Assembly: GCA_944384515.1 (NCBI GenBank)
Contig: CALWTU010000047.1
Coordinates: forward strand, 1 to 32,900
Reading direction: 5' to 3'
Length of the DNA: 32,900 nucleotides
Origin: an uncultured Clostridia bacterium
Lineage (GTDB): Bacteria; Bacillota; Clostridia; Oscillospirales; CAG-272
In this document: positions 16,594 through 23,198 of the stretch, piece after piece
Layout of the letters: every line of letters starts with the position of its first letter
Position numbering within the stretch: position 1 is the stretch's first letter
Position numbers and translations under genes: made by a program
The notes under the pieces: generated by a model
What the model saw: only the letters and a program-made list of their open reading frames with translations
The model's database searches: none
Told to the model about the DNA's origin: nothing

Positions 16594-16609
16594 TGCCGCC
16601 AAAGCGGCA
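16594..16609 (-). promoter_or_regulatory. Small hairpin in the leader of the ABC operon
   Basis: TGCCGC and GCGGCA pair around CAAA. It lies between the promoter and the ribosome site, about 25 bases before the ATG at 16570. It could be a repressor site or an RNA stabilising hairpin; too small for a riboswitch. Confidence 0.35.
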
Positions 16610-16621
16610 GCTGTTCATTCC

Positions 16622-16650
16622 ATTATAGCATACGGGGTATATAAAGTCAA
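16622..16650 (-). promoter_or_regulatory. Sigma-A promoter of the two-gene ABC operon
   Basis: TTGACT (16650-16645) and TATAAT (16627-16622) are 17 bases apart on the minus strand, with the start expected near 16615. It is divergent from the promoter of the heparinase-like gene, with 51 A+T-rich bases between the two -35 elements. Confidence 0.8.
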
Positions 16651-16701
16651 TTAAATTTAGTATTAAATTATCTATAAAATTTCTTAAATTTCGCAAGTAT
16701 A

Positions 16702-16730
16702 TTGAAAGAGAAAAAAATATCTGTTATAAT
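16702..16730 (+). promoter_or_regulatory. Sigma-A promoter of the heparinase-like gene
   Basis: TTGAAA (16702-16707) and TATAAT (16725-16730) are 17 bases apart, ending 27 bases before the ATG at 16758. The leader is only about 20 bases and contains just the GGAGAG ribosome site. Confidence 0.75.
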
Positions 16731-16757
16731 TTAGAAAAAAGCCAACGGAGAGATTTT

Positions 16758-18443
16758 ATGAAACTTCTTGAAAAAGCCAGAGATAAAGAGTTTTGGAAAT
16801 ATGTCAGAGAAAGCGAAAGTTTTAAAGCACACAGAGATGACTTATTAAAAATGTATAATTCGTATGCCGTAAATGACCTTCCGGCAGTAAAGTACTCAGA
16901 GTTCAAAATGTTCTGGGGCAGCGGCAACCGCAGTATATACGAAAAAAGTTACTTCAGCCGCAGACAGGCTTTGAACGCCGCTGCGTTTATGTCGCTTATC
17001 TATCCTGAAAATGAAGAATATCTTAACAAATTAATGGATATAATTTTTGCAATATGCGACGAATATACATGGTGTCTGCCCGCTCACCAGCACGTGCTTG
17101 ACAAAAGCAACAAATGCGTTATCGACCTTTTTGCGTCTGAAACAGGCTTTGCCCTTTCCGAAATATACACAATGCTTGAAGACAGACTCGATCCCCTTAT
17201 TAAAGACAGAATAAAAAAAGAAATAGAATACCGCATAATAACTCCTTTTACCTCTGTTGAAAAATACAGTTGGTGGGAAAACGGAACAAACAACTGGACA
17301 GCCGTTTGCACAGGTTCGGTTGCCTGTACAGCTATGCTTATGTTCCCTGATACGGCAAGAGAGCTTATACCGAGATTTATGAAATCAGTTGAGTTTTTCC
17401 TCAGCGGATTTTCTGATGACGGTATATGCTTTGAGGGATTTGGATACTGGATATACGGATTCGGATTTTTCACGGTATTTGCAGATATGATAAAAACATT
17501 TACTGACGGCAAAGTGGATTATTTCAAAGATGAGAGAGTAAAGACAATTGCTACCTATCTTCAGAAAATGTATCTTTATGAGAATGTTCAGATAAGCTTT
17601 GCCGATGCGATAAACAACTCAAAATACCAGCTCGGACTCCAGCATTACCTCAAGGACACATATCCTTCGGATGTACTTGTCTATGACTTTAAGTTATCAG
17701 AACTGACTGACAACTGCGCAAGATTCTGTCACCACTTAAGATCCTTTACCTGGTTTAACGAGAAATATTTTTACAGTCCCGATCCCATATCGAAAAATGA
17801 TACATATTATGCAAAAGACGCCCAGTGGTTTATAAAGAAAACGCCAAGCTATGCACTCGCTGCAAAAGGCGGCAACAACGACGAGCCCCACAACCACAAT
17901 GATGTAGGTACATTCATTTTTGCAAAAAACAACAGACAGATCATAGCCGACCTCGGCCGCGGAACATACTGCCGTCAATACTTCAGAGCAGATACACGGT
18001 ATGATTTTCTTGAGACGTCCTCAAAGGGACACAATGTTCCGATAGTAAACGGAAAATTCCAGTCTGAAGGAAAAGAATTCAGATGCAAGAGAGCCGAATA
18101 CGAAAATAACACACTTACTCTTGATATATCCGGAGCATACGACTGCAATGAACTTACCGAGCTCACAAGAAGATTTGACTGCTCCGAAGAATTCGTATCG
18201 GTAAGCGACAGTTATAAATGCAAAGGTAACTTAAAGATAGTTGAGAGACTTGTCACCTATGACGAGCCGAAACATACCGGAGACGGAAAGATTGTTATTT
18301 CAGACGCAACGCTTGTATACTCCTGTGCAACAGTTGACTCGGTTGTGATTTTACCTGAGAAAACCTCCGAGGGCAAAGACTGCTACCTTATCAGCTTCAT
18401 TTTGAAAGAGGGAGTTACACACTTCTCATTCAGCATAAGATAA
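16758..18443 (+). CDS. Heparinase II/III-like protein (predicted polysaccharide lyase)
   Basis: The 561-residue protein has an alpha-barrel-like first part with ENGTNNWTAVC (174-184) and CFEGFGYWIYGFGFF (224-238), then a beta-rich part led by GGNNDEPHNHNDVGTFIF (371-388). The N-H-N-D-x-G sequence is the mark of the heparinase II/III C-terminal domain, and Asn, His and Tyr in these segments are the usual catalytic set of lyases that cleave uronic-acid-containing polysaccharides by beta-elimination. There is no signal peptide, so it should act inside the cell on imported oligosaccharides, or on envelope precursors. GGAGAG precedes the ATG; the gene has its own promoter and terminator. It is divergent from the ABC operon, but no sugar importer or other carbohydrate gene is nearby. 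Exact substrate and lyase family cannot be fixed by eye. Confidence 0.85.
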   Translation: MKLLEKARDKEFWKYVRESESFKAHRDDLLKMYNSYAVNDLPAVKYSEFKMFWGSGNRSIYEKSYFSRRQALNAAAFMSLIYPENEEYLNKLMDIIFAICDEYTWCLPAHQHVLDKSNKCVIDLFASETGFALSEIYTMLEDRLDPLIKDRIKKEIEYRIITPFTSVEKYSWWENGTNNWTAVCTGSVACTAMLMFPDTARELIPRFMKSVEFFLSGFSDDGICFEGFGYWIYGFGFFTVFADMIKTFTDGKVDYFKDERVKTIATYLQKMYLYENVQISFADAINNSKYQLGLQHYLKDTYPSDVLVYDFKLSELTDNCARFCHHLRSFTWFNEKYFYSPDPISKNDTYYAKDAQWFIKKTPSYALAAKGGNNDEPHNHNDVGTFIFAKNNRQIIADLGRGTYCRQYFRADTRYDFLETSSKGHNVPIVNGKFQSEGKEFRCKRAEYENNTLTLDISGAYDCNELTELTRRFDCSEEFVSVSDSYKCKGNLKIVERLVTYDEPKHTGDGKIVISDATLVYSCATVDSVVILPEKTSEGKDCYLISFILKEGVTHFSFSIR

Positions 18444-18448
18444 TATTT

Positions 18449-18485
18449 AACAGCCTCACGCTTATTTTCTGCGTGAGGCTGTTTC
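18449..18485. terminator. Terminator whose stem overlaps the end of the YolD-like gene
   Basis: AACAGCCTCACGC (18449-18461) and GCGTGAGGCTGTT (18471-18483) form a 13-bp stem with a 9-base loop. It lies six bases after the heparinase-like stop. The stop codon of the convergent YolD-like gene (18464-18462) is in the loop, so the right arm is coding for that gene. Confidence 0.75.
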
Positions 18486-18824
18486 TGCTATTTGTATTTC
18501 ATATATATCGCCAAAGGCAATTTTTATACTGTCTACATAGAGATTTTGACGGTTTGCATCTATCTTCAATACGGTCCCCGAAATTTCGTTGTAAATCATC
18601 TCCGACGCCTCATAATAGAGCACCTTCACTTTACAACCCTTATATAGGGACACAAGCACACTGTTGATGCTCTCCGTCATGTCGTCTGACGGCTCTTTCT
18701 TTTCCTCCCGTATTTTCTCTTGCTCTCGCAGTGCCGTCTCAAAACCCTTGAGCGCCGCAAACGGAGCAAACTGCTTTGCCCTGTCAGTATTCGTCATCCG
18801 AAGAGGCGGCTTACATTTCCCCAC
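18462..18824 (-). CDS. YolD-like protein of the SOS polymerase cassette
   Basis: This 120-residue protein matches the YolD-like family in its middle and end: RAKQFAPFAALKGFETAL near 15-32 and the beta-rich IKIAFGDIYEIQI near 100-112. YolD proteins accompany Y-family polymerases of the UvrX/YqjW kind in Firmicutes and are thought to assist them, possibly as UmuD-like partners. The gene starts with GTG at 18824, eight bases after AGGAGG, and overlaps the polymerase stop by 14 bases, so it is the last gene of the lexA-like/polymerase/yolD-like operon. Its last codons lie within the arm of a terminator hairpin shared with the convergent gene. Confidence 0.85.
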   Translation of the reverse strand: MGKCKPPLRMTNTDRAKQFAPFAALKGFETALREQEKIREEKKEPSDDMTESINSVLVSLYKGCKVKVLYYEASEMIYNEISGTVLKIDANRQNLYVDSIKIAFGDIYEIQIAETASRRK

Positions 18825-20097
18825 TTTTATGTCCTCCTATCTGCTTGTTTCTCTCAATAGCAGTCGCCGCCTTATCTAAACTAAGTCCTCTGATAATAGA
18901 ATTTTTCCCGTATTTGCTTTTTATGTTCATCATAAGTTTTTGTACCTTGAGCTCCTTTTCTTCTATTAAACTTTTATCCTCGGAAAAGAAACTTATCTGA
19001 CTTTTCCCTGCATTTTCCGCAACTACATTGTTTGCTGATATATTTATTCTTCTGATAGGCACATCCCGGCTCACCGTGCTTTTGTAAAGACCGAGAATTG
19101 CTCCCGCTATCACCTTTGATGAATTGGTAAAACCGGTCTTAACGCTTCCGCCGTCTGCGCCCGCATTGCAGAGATGCGAATATCCCACATAAAGGCTGAA
19201 GGACTGCGCAACAACATTTTTGCACACAAGCTCCAGCGCCAGCTGATCCGCCATCTCATAAAGAACCGTCATTCCCTCATCAAAGCTATAATCCCTCATC
19301 AGCACCTGTCCCGAAGAAATACTCTCGGTTTTAGATGTATATGCTTTGATGTCCTTCATAGTCGCCGTCTCCACCCCGAAAGCATGATCATACAAAAGCT
19401 CCGCATCTATGCCAAACCAACTGTACAGATATTCCTCCGGCGTATTCGCTATATCCTCCATTGTAAATATACCGTGTCGGTTCAGTGTCCTCTGCGTGCC
19501 GTGACCTATCCGCCAAAAATCGGTAAGAGGCTTATGCCGCCACAGAATTTTCCTGTATTTATCCTCGTCAAGGTAAGCAATAAAATCCTTTGATTTTTTA
19601 GCGCATATATCAAGCGCCACCTTGCATAAATAAAGATTTGTCCCTATCCCGCAAGCCGCCGGTATACCAAGCTCGGTATATATCTGCCCCATAAGCTGTG
19701 CCGCAAAAGCTCGTGCCGACAAGTTATATAAAGATAAATAATCGGTCGCATCTATAAAAACCTCGTCTATGGAATATACATGTATATCCTCTTTGGCAAT
19801 AGACCTGAGGTATATGCTGTAAATTTTCGCCGAGTAATCTATATACTTTTTCATCCTCGGCGGAGCTGTTATATATTTTATATTTTTGGGAATTTCAAAT
19901 ATTCTGCACCTGTTTTTCACTCCGAGTTTTTTCATTGCCGGTGTCACCGCAAGACATATTGTCCCGTTTGACCTTTCGGGGTCTGCCACAACAAGATTTG
20001 TTTTTATCGGGTCAAGTCCTCGCTCCACACACTCAACCGAAGCGTAAAACGATTTTAAATCTATGCAAAAATACTGCCTCGTATTCACGCACTGCAT
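18811..20097 (-). CDS. Y-family DNA polymerase (UmuC/UvrX-like translesion polymerase)
   Basis: The 428-residue protein has FCIDLKSFYASVE (10-22) with catalytic D13 and YSIDEVFIDATDY (108-120) with D111/E112, the metal-binding residues of Y-family polymerases. The helix-hairpin-helix region around FWRIGHGTQRTLNRHGI and a little-finger domain follow; QISFF near residue 385 looks like a sliding-clamp-binding peptide. It should copy past damaged bases at low fidelity. I choose the ATG at 20097, two bases after the repressor's stop, with AAGAAGGG in the repressor's last codons as ribosome site; a longer frame from 20133 is less likely. The position between a LexA-like repressor and a YolD-like protein matches SOS mutagenesis cassettes, some carried on mobile elements. 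Control is through the operator at 20724-20740. Confidence 0.92.
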   Translation of the reverse strand: MQCVNTRQYFCIDLKSFYASVECVERGLDPIKTNLVVADPERSNGTICLAVTPAMKKLGVKNRCRIFEIPKNIKYITAPPRMKKYIDYSAKIYSIYLRSIAKEDIHVYSIDEVFIDATDYLSLYNLSARAFAAQLMGQIYTELGIPAACGIGTNLYLCKVALDICAKKSKDFIAYLDEDKYRKILWRHKPLTDFWRIGHGTQRTLNRHGIFTMEDIANTPEEYLYSWFGIDAELLYDHAFGVETATMKDIKAYTSKTESISSGQVLMRDYSFDEGMTVLYEMADQLALELVCKNVVAQSFSLYVGYSHLCNAGADGGSVKTGFTNSSKVIAGAILGLYKSTVSRDVPIRRINISANNVVAENAGKSQISFFSEDKSLIEEKELKVQKLMMNIKSKYGKNSIIRGLSLDKAATAIERNKQIGGHKSGEM

Positions 20098-20099
20098 CT

Positions 20100-20711
20100 C
20101 TACACCCTTCTTTTCAGCCTGTGCATAAGACAAACCGCAACACCCTGTATCTGCAAATTGTCAACATGTATATCGGCATAAGTACTTTTATCTTCATTGC
20201 ATGAAATAAGAACATACTTTCCGCTCTTTGAGTCGTATCCCAATTTTTTGAGATTGTTAACCCCGTCATACAGCGCCACGACAATGTCCCCGATGTCCGC
20301 TCTTTCCTGCTTTTTTATAACGACATAATCACCGGGATATATGCCTGCATCTACCATCGACTCTCCCTTTGCGATAAGTACAAAAAACTCACCTTTGCCT
20401 ATCAGACTCTCCGGCAGTTTGATGTATTCTATAATCTCCTGACTCTCCTCTTCTCCCTCTCCGCACCTGACATATCCGAGCACCGGCGCCGAAGAATGCT
20501 CGCACTCCATATTAATTCTCTCCGTACATATGGATTTTCTGCCGTTGTACTCTATCTCTCCGCTCTCATTCAGTTCTTTGAGATATCTGTGCAGGCTTGT
20601 TGTGGCAATACCCGTAAATTGTGACAGTTCCCTCACAGACGGAATCCTTCTATACCTGTCATAATACTCATTAACCGCATTTATAATAATTTTCTTCTTT
20701 TCAGTTTGCAT
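20100..20711 (-). CDS. LexA-like self-cleaving repressor
   Basis: The 203-residue protein joins a winged-helix-type DNA-binding part (about 5-65, with PSVRELSQFTGIATTSLHRYLKEL split across the helices) to an S24 peptidase domain. Self-cleavage is expected between C83 and G84 in YVRCGEG, since a Cys-Gly bond is used by UmuD while most LexA proteins use Ala-Gly. S118 (GESM) and K155 (37 residues later, as in E. coli LexA) form the Ser-Lys dyad. It should repress its own operon and be cleaved when RecA is activated by DNA damage. The ATG at 20711 follows GAGGTGA; the longer frame from 20774 crosses the promoter. Whether this is the main LexA of the cell or a cassette-specific regulator cannot be told from one window. 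Confidence 0.9.
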   Translation of the reverse strand: MQTEKKKIIINAVNEYYDRYRRIPSVRELSQFTGIATTSLHRYLKELNESGEIEYNGRKSICTERINMECEHSSAPVLGYVRCGEGEEESQEIIEYIKLPESLIGKGEFFVLIAKGESMVDAGIYPGDYVVIKKQERADIGDIVVALYDGVNNLKKLGYDSKSGKYVLISCNEDKSTYADIHVDNLQIQGVAVCLMHRLKRRV

Positions 20712-20723
20712 ATTCACCTCTTG

Positions 20724-20740
20724 TGGAACATTTTGTTCCA
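20724..20740. promoter_or_regulatory. Operator-like palindrome at the lexA-like transcription start
   Basis: TGGAAC-ATTTT-GTTCCA is a perfect inverted repeat with a 5-base centre. It lies just downstream of the -10 element, over the expected start. It resembles the GAAC-N4-GTTC LexA box of Firmicutes but has one extra centre base, so it may suit this variant repressor. Confidence 0.7.
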
Positions 20741-20745
20741 AAAGA

Positions 20746-20774
20746 ATTATAACATATACAAACCGCTTTGTCAA
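20746..20774 (-). promoter_or_regulatory. Perfect sigma-A promoter of the lexA-like operon
   Basis: TTGACA (20774-20769) and TATAAT (20751-20746) are 17 bases apart on the minus strand. The palindrome at 20724-20740 lies over the start and another inverted repeat encloses the -35. Confidence 0.85.
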
Positions 20775-20782
20775 TCGGTTTG
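20759..20782. repeat. Inverted repeat enclosing the -35 element
   Basis: CAAACCG (20759-20765) and CGGTTTG (20776-20782) are exact complements with a 10-base spacer that holds the -35 hexamer. Its sequence differs from the operator at 20724-20740, so it may be the site of a second regulator. Confidence 0.55.
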
Positions 20783-20809
20783 CAGTTTAAAATCCAATCC
20801 AATTAATGG

Positions 20810-20900
20810 AAAAAGCATCTCACAGTTCAAACTGATAATGTCTCTAAAATATTCTTTACGGAATATCTTACATTAATATCAGGACTGTGAGATGCTTTTT
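20810..20900. terminator. 91-base nested palindrome after the TetR-like gene
   Basis: The outer arms AAAAAGCATCTCACAGT (20810-20826) and its exact complement (20884-20900) are 17 bp. Inside are a second imperfect pair (CTGATAATGT with ACATTAATATCAG) and an inner hairpin (AAAATATTC with GAATATCTT). T-runs flank the structure on both strands and the right arm touches the TetR stop codon. It most likely ends the tetR transcript, but its size and nesting are unusual and a small MITE-like element is possible. Confidence 0.65.
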
Positions 20901-21454
20901 TATCTGTCTATACCGAGAGAAATCCTCATTGTTCCGAAAAGTGTGGACTGAAGATTTTTAACAAGCTTCTCAGGATCTTCTTTCATTCCCGAATAAAGCC
21001 AGTTTATAAAAAATCCTACCAAAGTATGAGTATATATCTTGGCTACAAAAAGTTTTTTGTAACCGCTGACATTATACCCCGCCGACTTTTCCTCCACTAT
21101 TTTTAAACAGTATCTGAGTACTGTTTCAAAAAGAAACTTTTCAATGGCGCGGTGATCTATCGAAACGATAACCTTAGACAAAAATTCTTTCTCTTCATAC
21201 GCAAGTCGGAACAAACATAAATATGCCTCCTCCCATGTTGCATAAGAATTTTTTTCGATATCAATATTCTCTCTGAATTTTTCCTCAATATCCCATTCGA
21301 TAAGATCGTATATGTCGTTAAAGTGATAGTAGAATGTCATTCTTGTAACCTGACAGTCATTTGTGATATCACTGATGGTAATTTGATTGAAATTACTCTT
21401 TTTAAGAAGTTTTTTATATGAATTAACCAATGCTTTTTTTGTTATATTTTTCAT
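20900..21454 (-). CDS. TetR/AcrR-family transcriptional regulator
   Basis: The 184-residue protein begins with a TetR-type DNA-binding domain: a first helix (about 5-18), then FNQITISDITNDCQVTRMTFYYHFNDIYDLIEW (22-54) as helix-turn-helix with the usual T-F-Y-Y-H-F recognition end. The rest is helical and ligand-binding, similar in length and pattern to the DhaS/YcgE-like group (FFINWLYSGM near 153-162). It has GAGGA before the ATG at 21454. It is the third gene of an operon with a membrane protein and a serine hydrolase (48 bases from the former), so it may control this operon or a transporter elsewhere. No operator is evident upstream of 23119. A large palindromic terminator follows. Confidence 0.85.
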   Translation of the reverse strand: MKNITKKALVNSYKKLLKKSNFNQITISDITNDCQVTRMTFYYHFNDIYDLIEWDIEEKFRENIDIEKNSYATWEEAYLCLFRLAYEEKEFLSKVIVSIDHRAIEKFLFETVLRYCLKIVEEKSAGYNVSGYKKLFVAKIYTHTLVGFFINWLYSGMKEDPEKLVKNLQSTLFGTMRISLGIDR

Positions 21455-21502
21455 TAAATCCTCATAGAAACTTGTTTTATTTAAACGCAGAACATCTTTA
21501 TT

Positions 21503-21958
21503 TTATAATCGTCTGAACGCCCGATACAAATAACTTTTAATATATCCCTGTTTTTTATATTCTTCTTTGAACAGTAAAACATTAAAAAGTATCAGAAATA
21601 TCGGCATAACTGAAATACCGCCTGCTTTAAAGCACTGGTATATGGAAAACGCAAACAAACCAAACAAAATCAAATGATACAAAGGAGCGGTCAGAATCAT
21701 CCCCTTAAGAGTAGTACCCGAGTCTGAACTCCTTATCCTGCCGATGAAAAAAGTACCTATCAGAAAACCGTTATCCCTTGTGGGGCGCATAGTCATCTCA
21801 CAAGTTATTCTGACAGAGTTCTCTTTGTCTTTAATCTTCATCTTGGGTACTCCTTTTTGCGGATCAAAACGAACTCCTCTGTTAACCAATTCATTATTTT
21901 TCAATACAGATAAAACCTCTTCTCTGCTGTGAGAAGTCTTTAAATTAATAAAATTCAT
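21503..21958 (-). CDS. Small membrane protein of unknown function
   Basis: The 151-residue protein starts with about 85 soluble residues (beta-rich, with RGVRFDPQKGVPKMKIK and VRITCEMTMRPT) followed by two adjacent membrane helices near 89-107 and 112-130 and a basic tail KSYLYRAFRRL. I recognise no family. It starts 12 bases after the serine hydrolase stop with TGAGGA as ribosome site, so the two are cotranscribed. The layout suggests a cytoplasmic or surface beta domain tethered by a helical hairpin. Function unknown. Confidence 0.65.
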   Translation of the reverse strand: MNFINLKTSHSREEVLSVLKNNELVNRGVRFDPQKGVPKMKIKDKENSVRITCEMTMRPTRDNGFLIGTFFIGRIRSSDSGTTLKGMILTAPLYHLILFGLFAFSIYQCFKAGGISVMPIFLILFNVLLFKEEYKKQGYIKSYLYRAFRRL

Positions 21959-21970
21959 TTTCTGTCCTCA

Positions 21971-23119
21971 TTAATATTCGATACACGAATAAATAAGATT
22001 TCTGAGTCTGGGGATTACAACCTTATGTACACCGCCCATGTGTTCGGCATGAAATACCGCAATGCTGCTTTGGGGATCTGCGGAGAGGTAACATAACCTT
22101 GCTCCGTCCCAACCAAACTCGCCGACCGGGGCGATATTGCCGGATATCTGCGGCTGCATATTGACTCTCACGCCGTAGCCGTAACCGTAACCGGTATTAT
22201 AATCAGACCAGAACTCCTTGAGTTTTGCCTCATCGTATACATTTGTGGTCATAAGCTTCAAACCGTATGAGGAAAGTATACGGTTTCCGTTCTTACCGAC
22301 ACCGCCGTTTGCAAGAGCGTCCGCCAAGAGTATAAAGTCATTTACACTCGAAACAATTCCGGCACCTCCGCTGTCAAACTCGCTTCCCAATCTGTACACA
22401 TTCGCATCACTCGGAATTTCTACACAAGTTCCGTTTTTCTCATCATAATTGTACTGAACCGCCATTCTGTCCTTTATTTCGGGAGTAATGTGGTAGTAAC
22501 TGTCCTTCATTCCGAGAGGGTCGAAAATATTCTCTTTTACATACTGAGAAAATCTCATTCCGCTGACAACTTCCACAAGACCTCCGGCAACATCAAGAGA
22601 AATGCTGTATAAATAATGAGTTCCGGGATGATACTCAAGCGGCTCCTTTGCAATGGCTTTACAAACATCAACCGTGGGCGCCCTGCCGCCGGTATTTTTA
22701 ATTACTTCTTTGATGGCATCTGAGTGAACGTTATAATTCATGCCTGAGGTCATGGTGAGAATATCTCTTATGAGAATAGGTCTTGAGGGCTTCTCCGTGC
22801 CTATTACATTTCCCATATTGTCTCTTACTTTGACTTCGATATCCTTGTACTCGGGAAAATAAGCGTAGAGCGGATCTGTGGGCACAATCTCTCCCCTCTC
22901 AATAAGCTGAGTAGCGGCAACCGCCGTAACAACCTTTGAGCAGGAATAGACATTGTACAGCCCGTTTTCTCTGACGGGCGTGCAGTATTTTATATTGTCA
23001 AAACCGCTCCTGTGCCTGAATATTTCCTCGTGATTTTTGTATATAACCGTTTCCGAACCCGGTACGCTGAGCATAGGGAGATAGTAATCAAGAAAATCTT
23101 TTAAAGGCTGAAAATTCAT
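21971..23119 (-). CDS. Beta-lactamase-family serine hydrolase (class C-like fold)
   Basis: The 382-residue protein has the SxxK motif S59-C-S-K62 in NVYSCSKVVTAVA, typical of the PF00144 group (class C beta-lactamases, esterases, D-aminopeptidases). The second motif, usually Y-x-N, is Y171-S-I in HYLYSISLDVAGG, and the third, usually H/K-x-G, appears as W337-D-G. Such changes suggest an esterase, amidase or peptidase rather than a true beta-lactamase. There is no signal peptide, so it acts in the cytoplasm. TSGMNY (124-129) and DSGGAGIVSSVNDF (249-262) are further family landmarks. The start has GGAAGGA upstream. It heads the operon with the membrane protein and TetR-like regulator and follows mutS2 by about 80 bases. 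Confidence 0.85.
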   Translation of the reverse strand: MNFQPLKDFLDYYLPMLSVPGSETVIYKNHEEIFRHRSGFDNIKYCTPVRENGLYNVYSCSKVVTAVAATQLIERGEIVPTDPLYAYFPEYKDIEVKVRDNMGNVIGTEKPSRPILIRDILTMTSGMNYNVHSDAIKEVIKNTGGRAPTVDVCKAIAKEPLEYHPGTHYLYSISLDVAGGLVEVVSGMRFSQYVKENIFDPLGMKDSYYHITPEIKDRMAVQYNYDEKNGTCVEIPSDANVYRLGSEFDSGGAGIVSSVNDFILLADALANGGVGKNGNRILSSYGLKLMTTNVYDEAKLKEFWSDYNTGYGYGYGVRVNMQPQISGNIAPVGEFGWDGARLCYLSADPQSSIAVFHAEHMGGVHKVVIPRLRNLIYSCIEY

Positions 23120-23198
23120 AGCTTTTATCCTTCCTTCCGAACAGATTTAATATTTACAAAATAAAATCGTCAGATCACATATAAAAAGTAACCGACCG

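Noticed and set aside
16571-16696. Longer N-terminus for the first ATPase-permease fusion
   Set aside because: The extension would run through the promoter at 16622-16650; the ATG at 16570 has AAAGGAGAGG and starts at the ATPase domain.
20712-20774. Longer N-terminus for the LexA-like repressor
   Set aside because: It would span the promoter and the operator palindrome; the ATG at 20711 has a GAGGTGA site.
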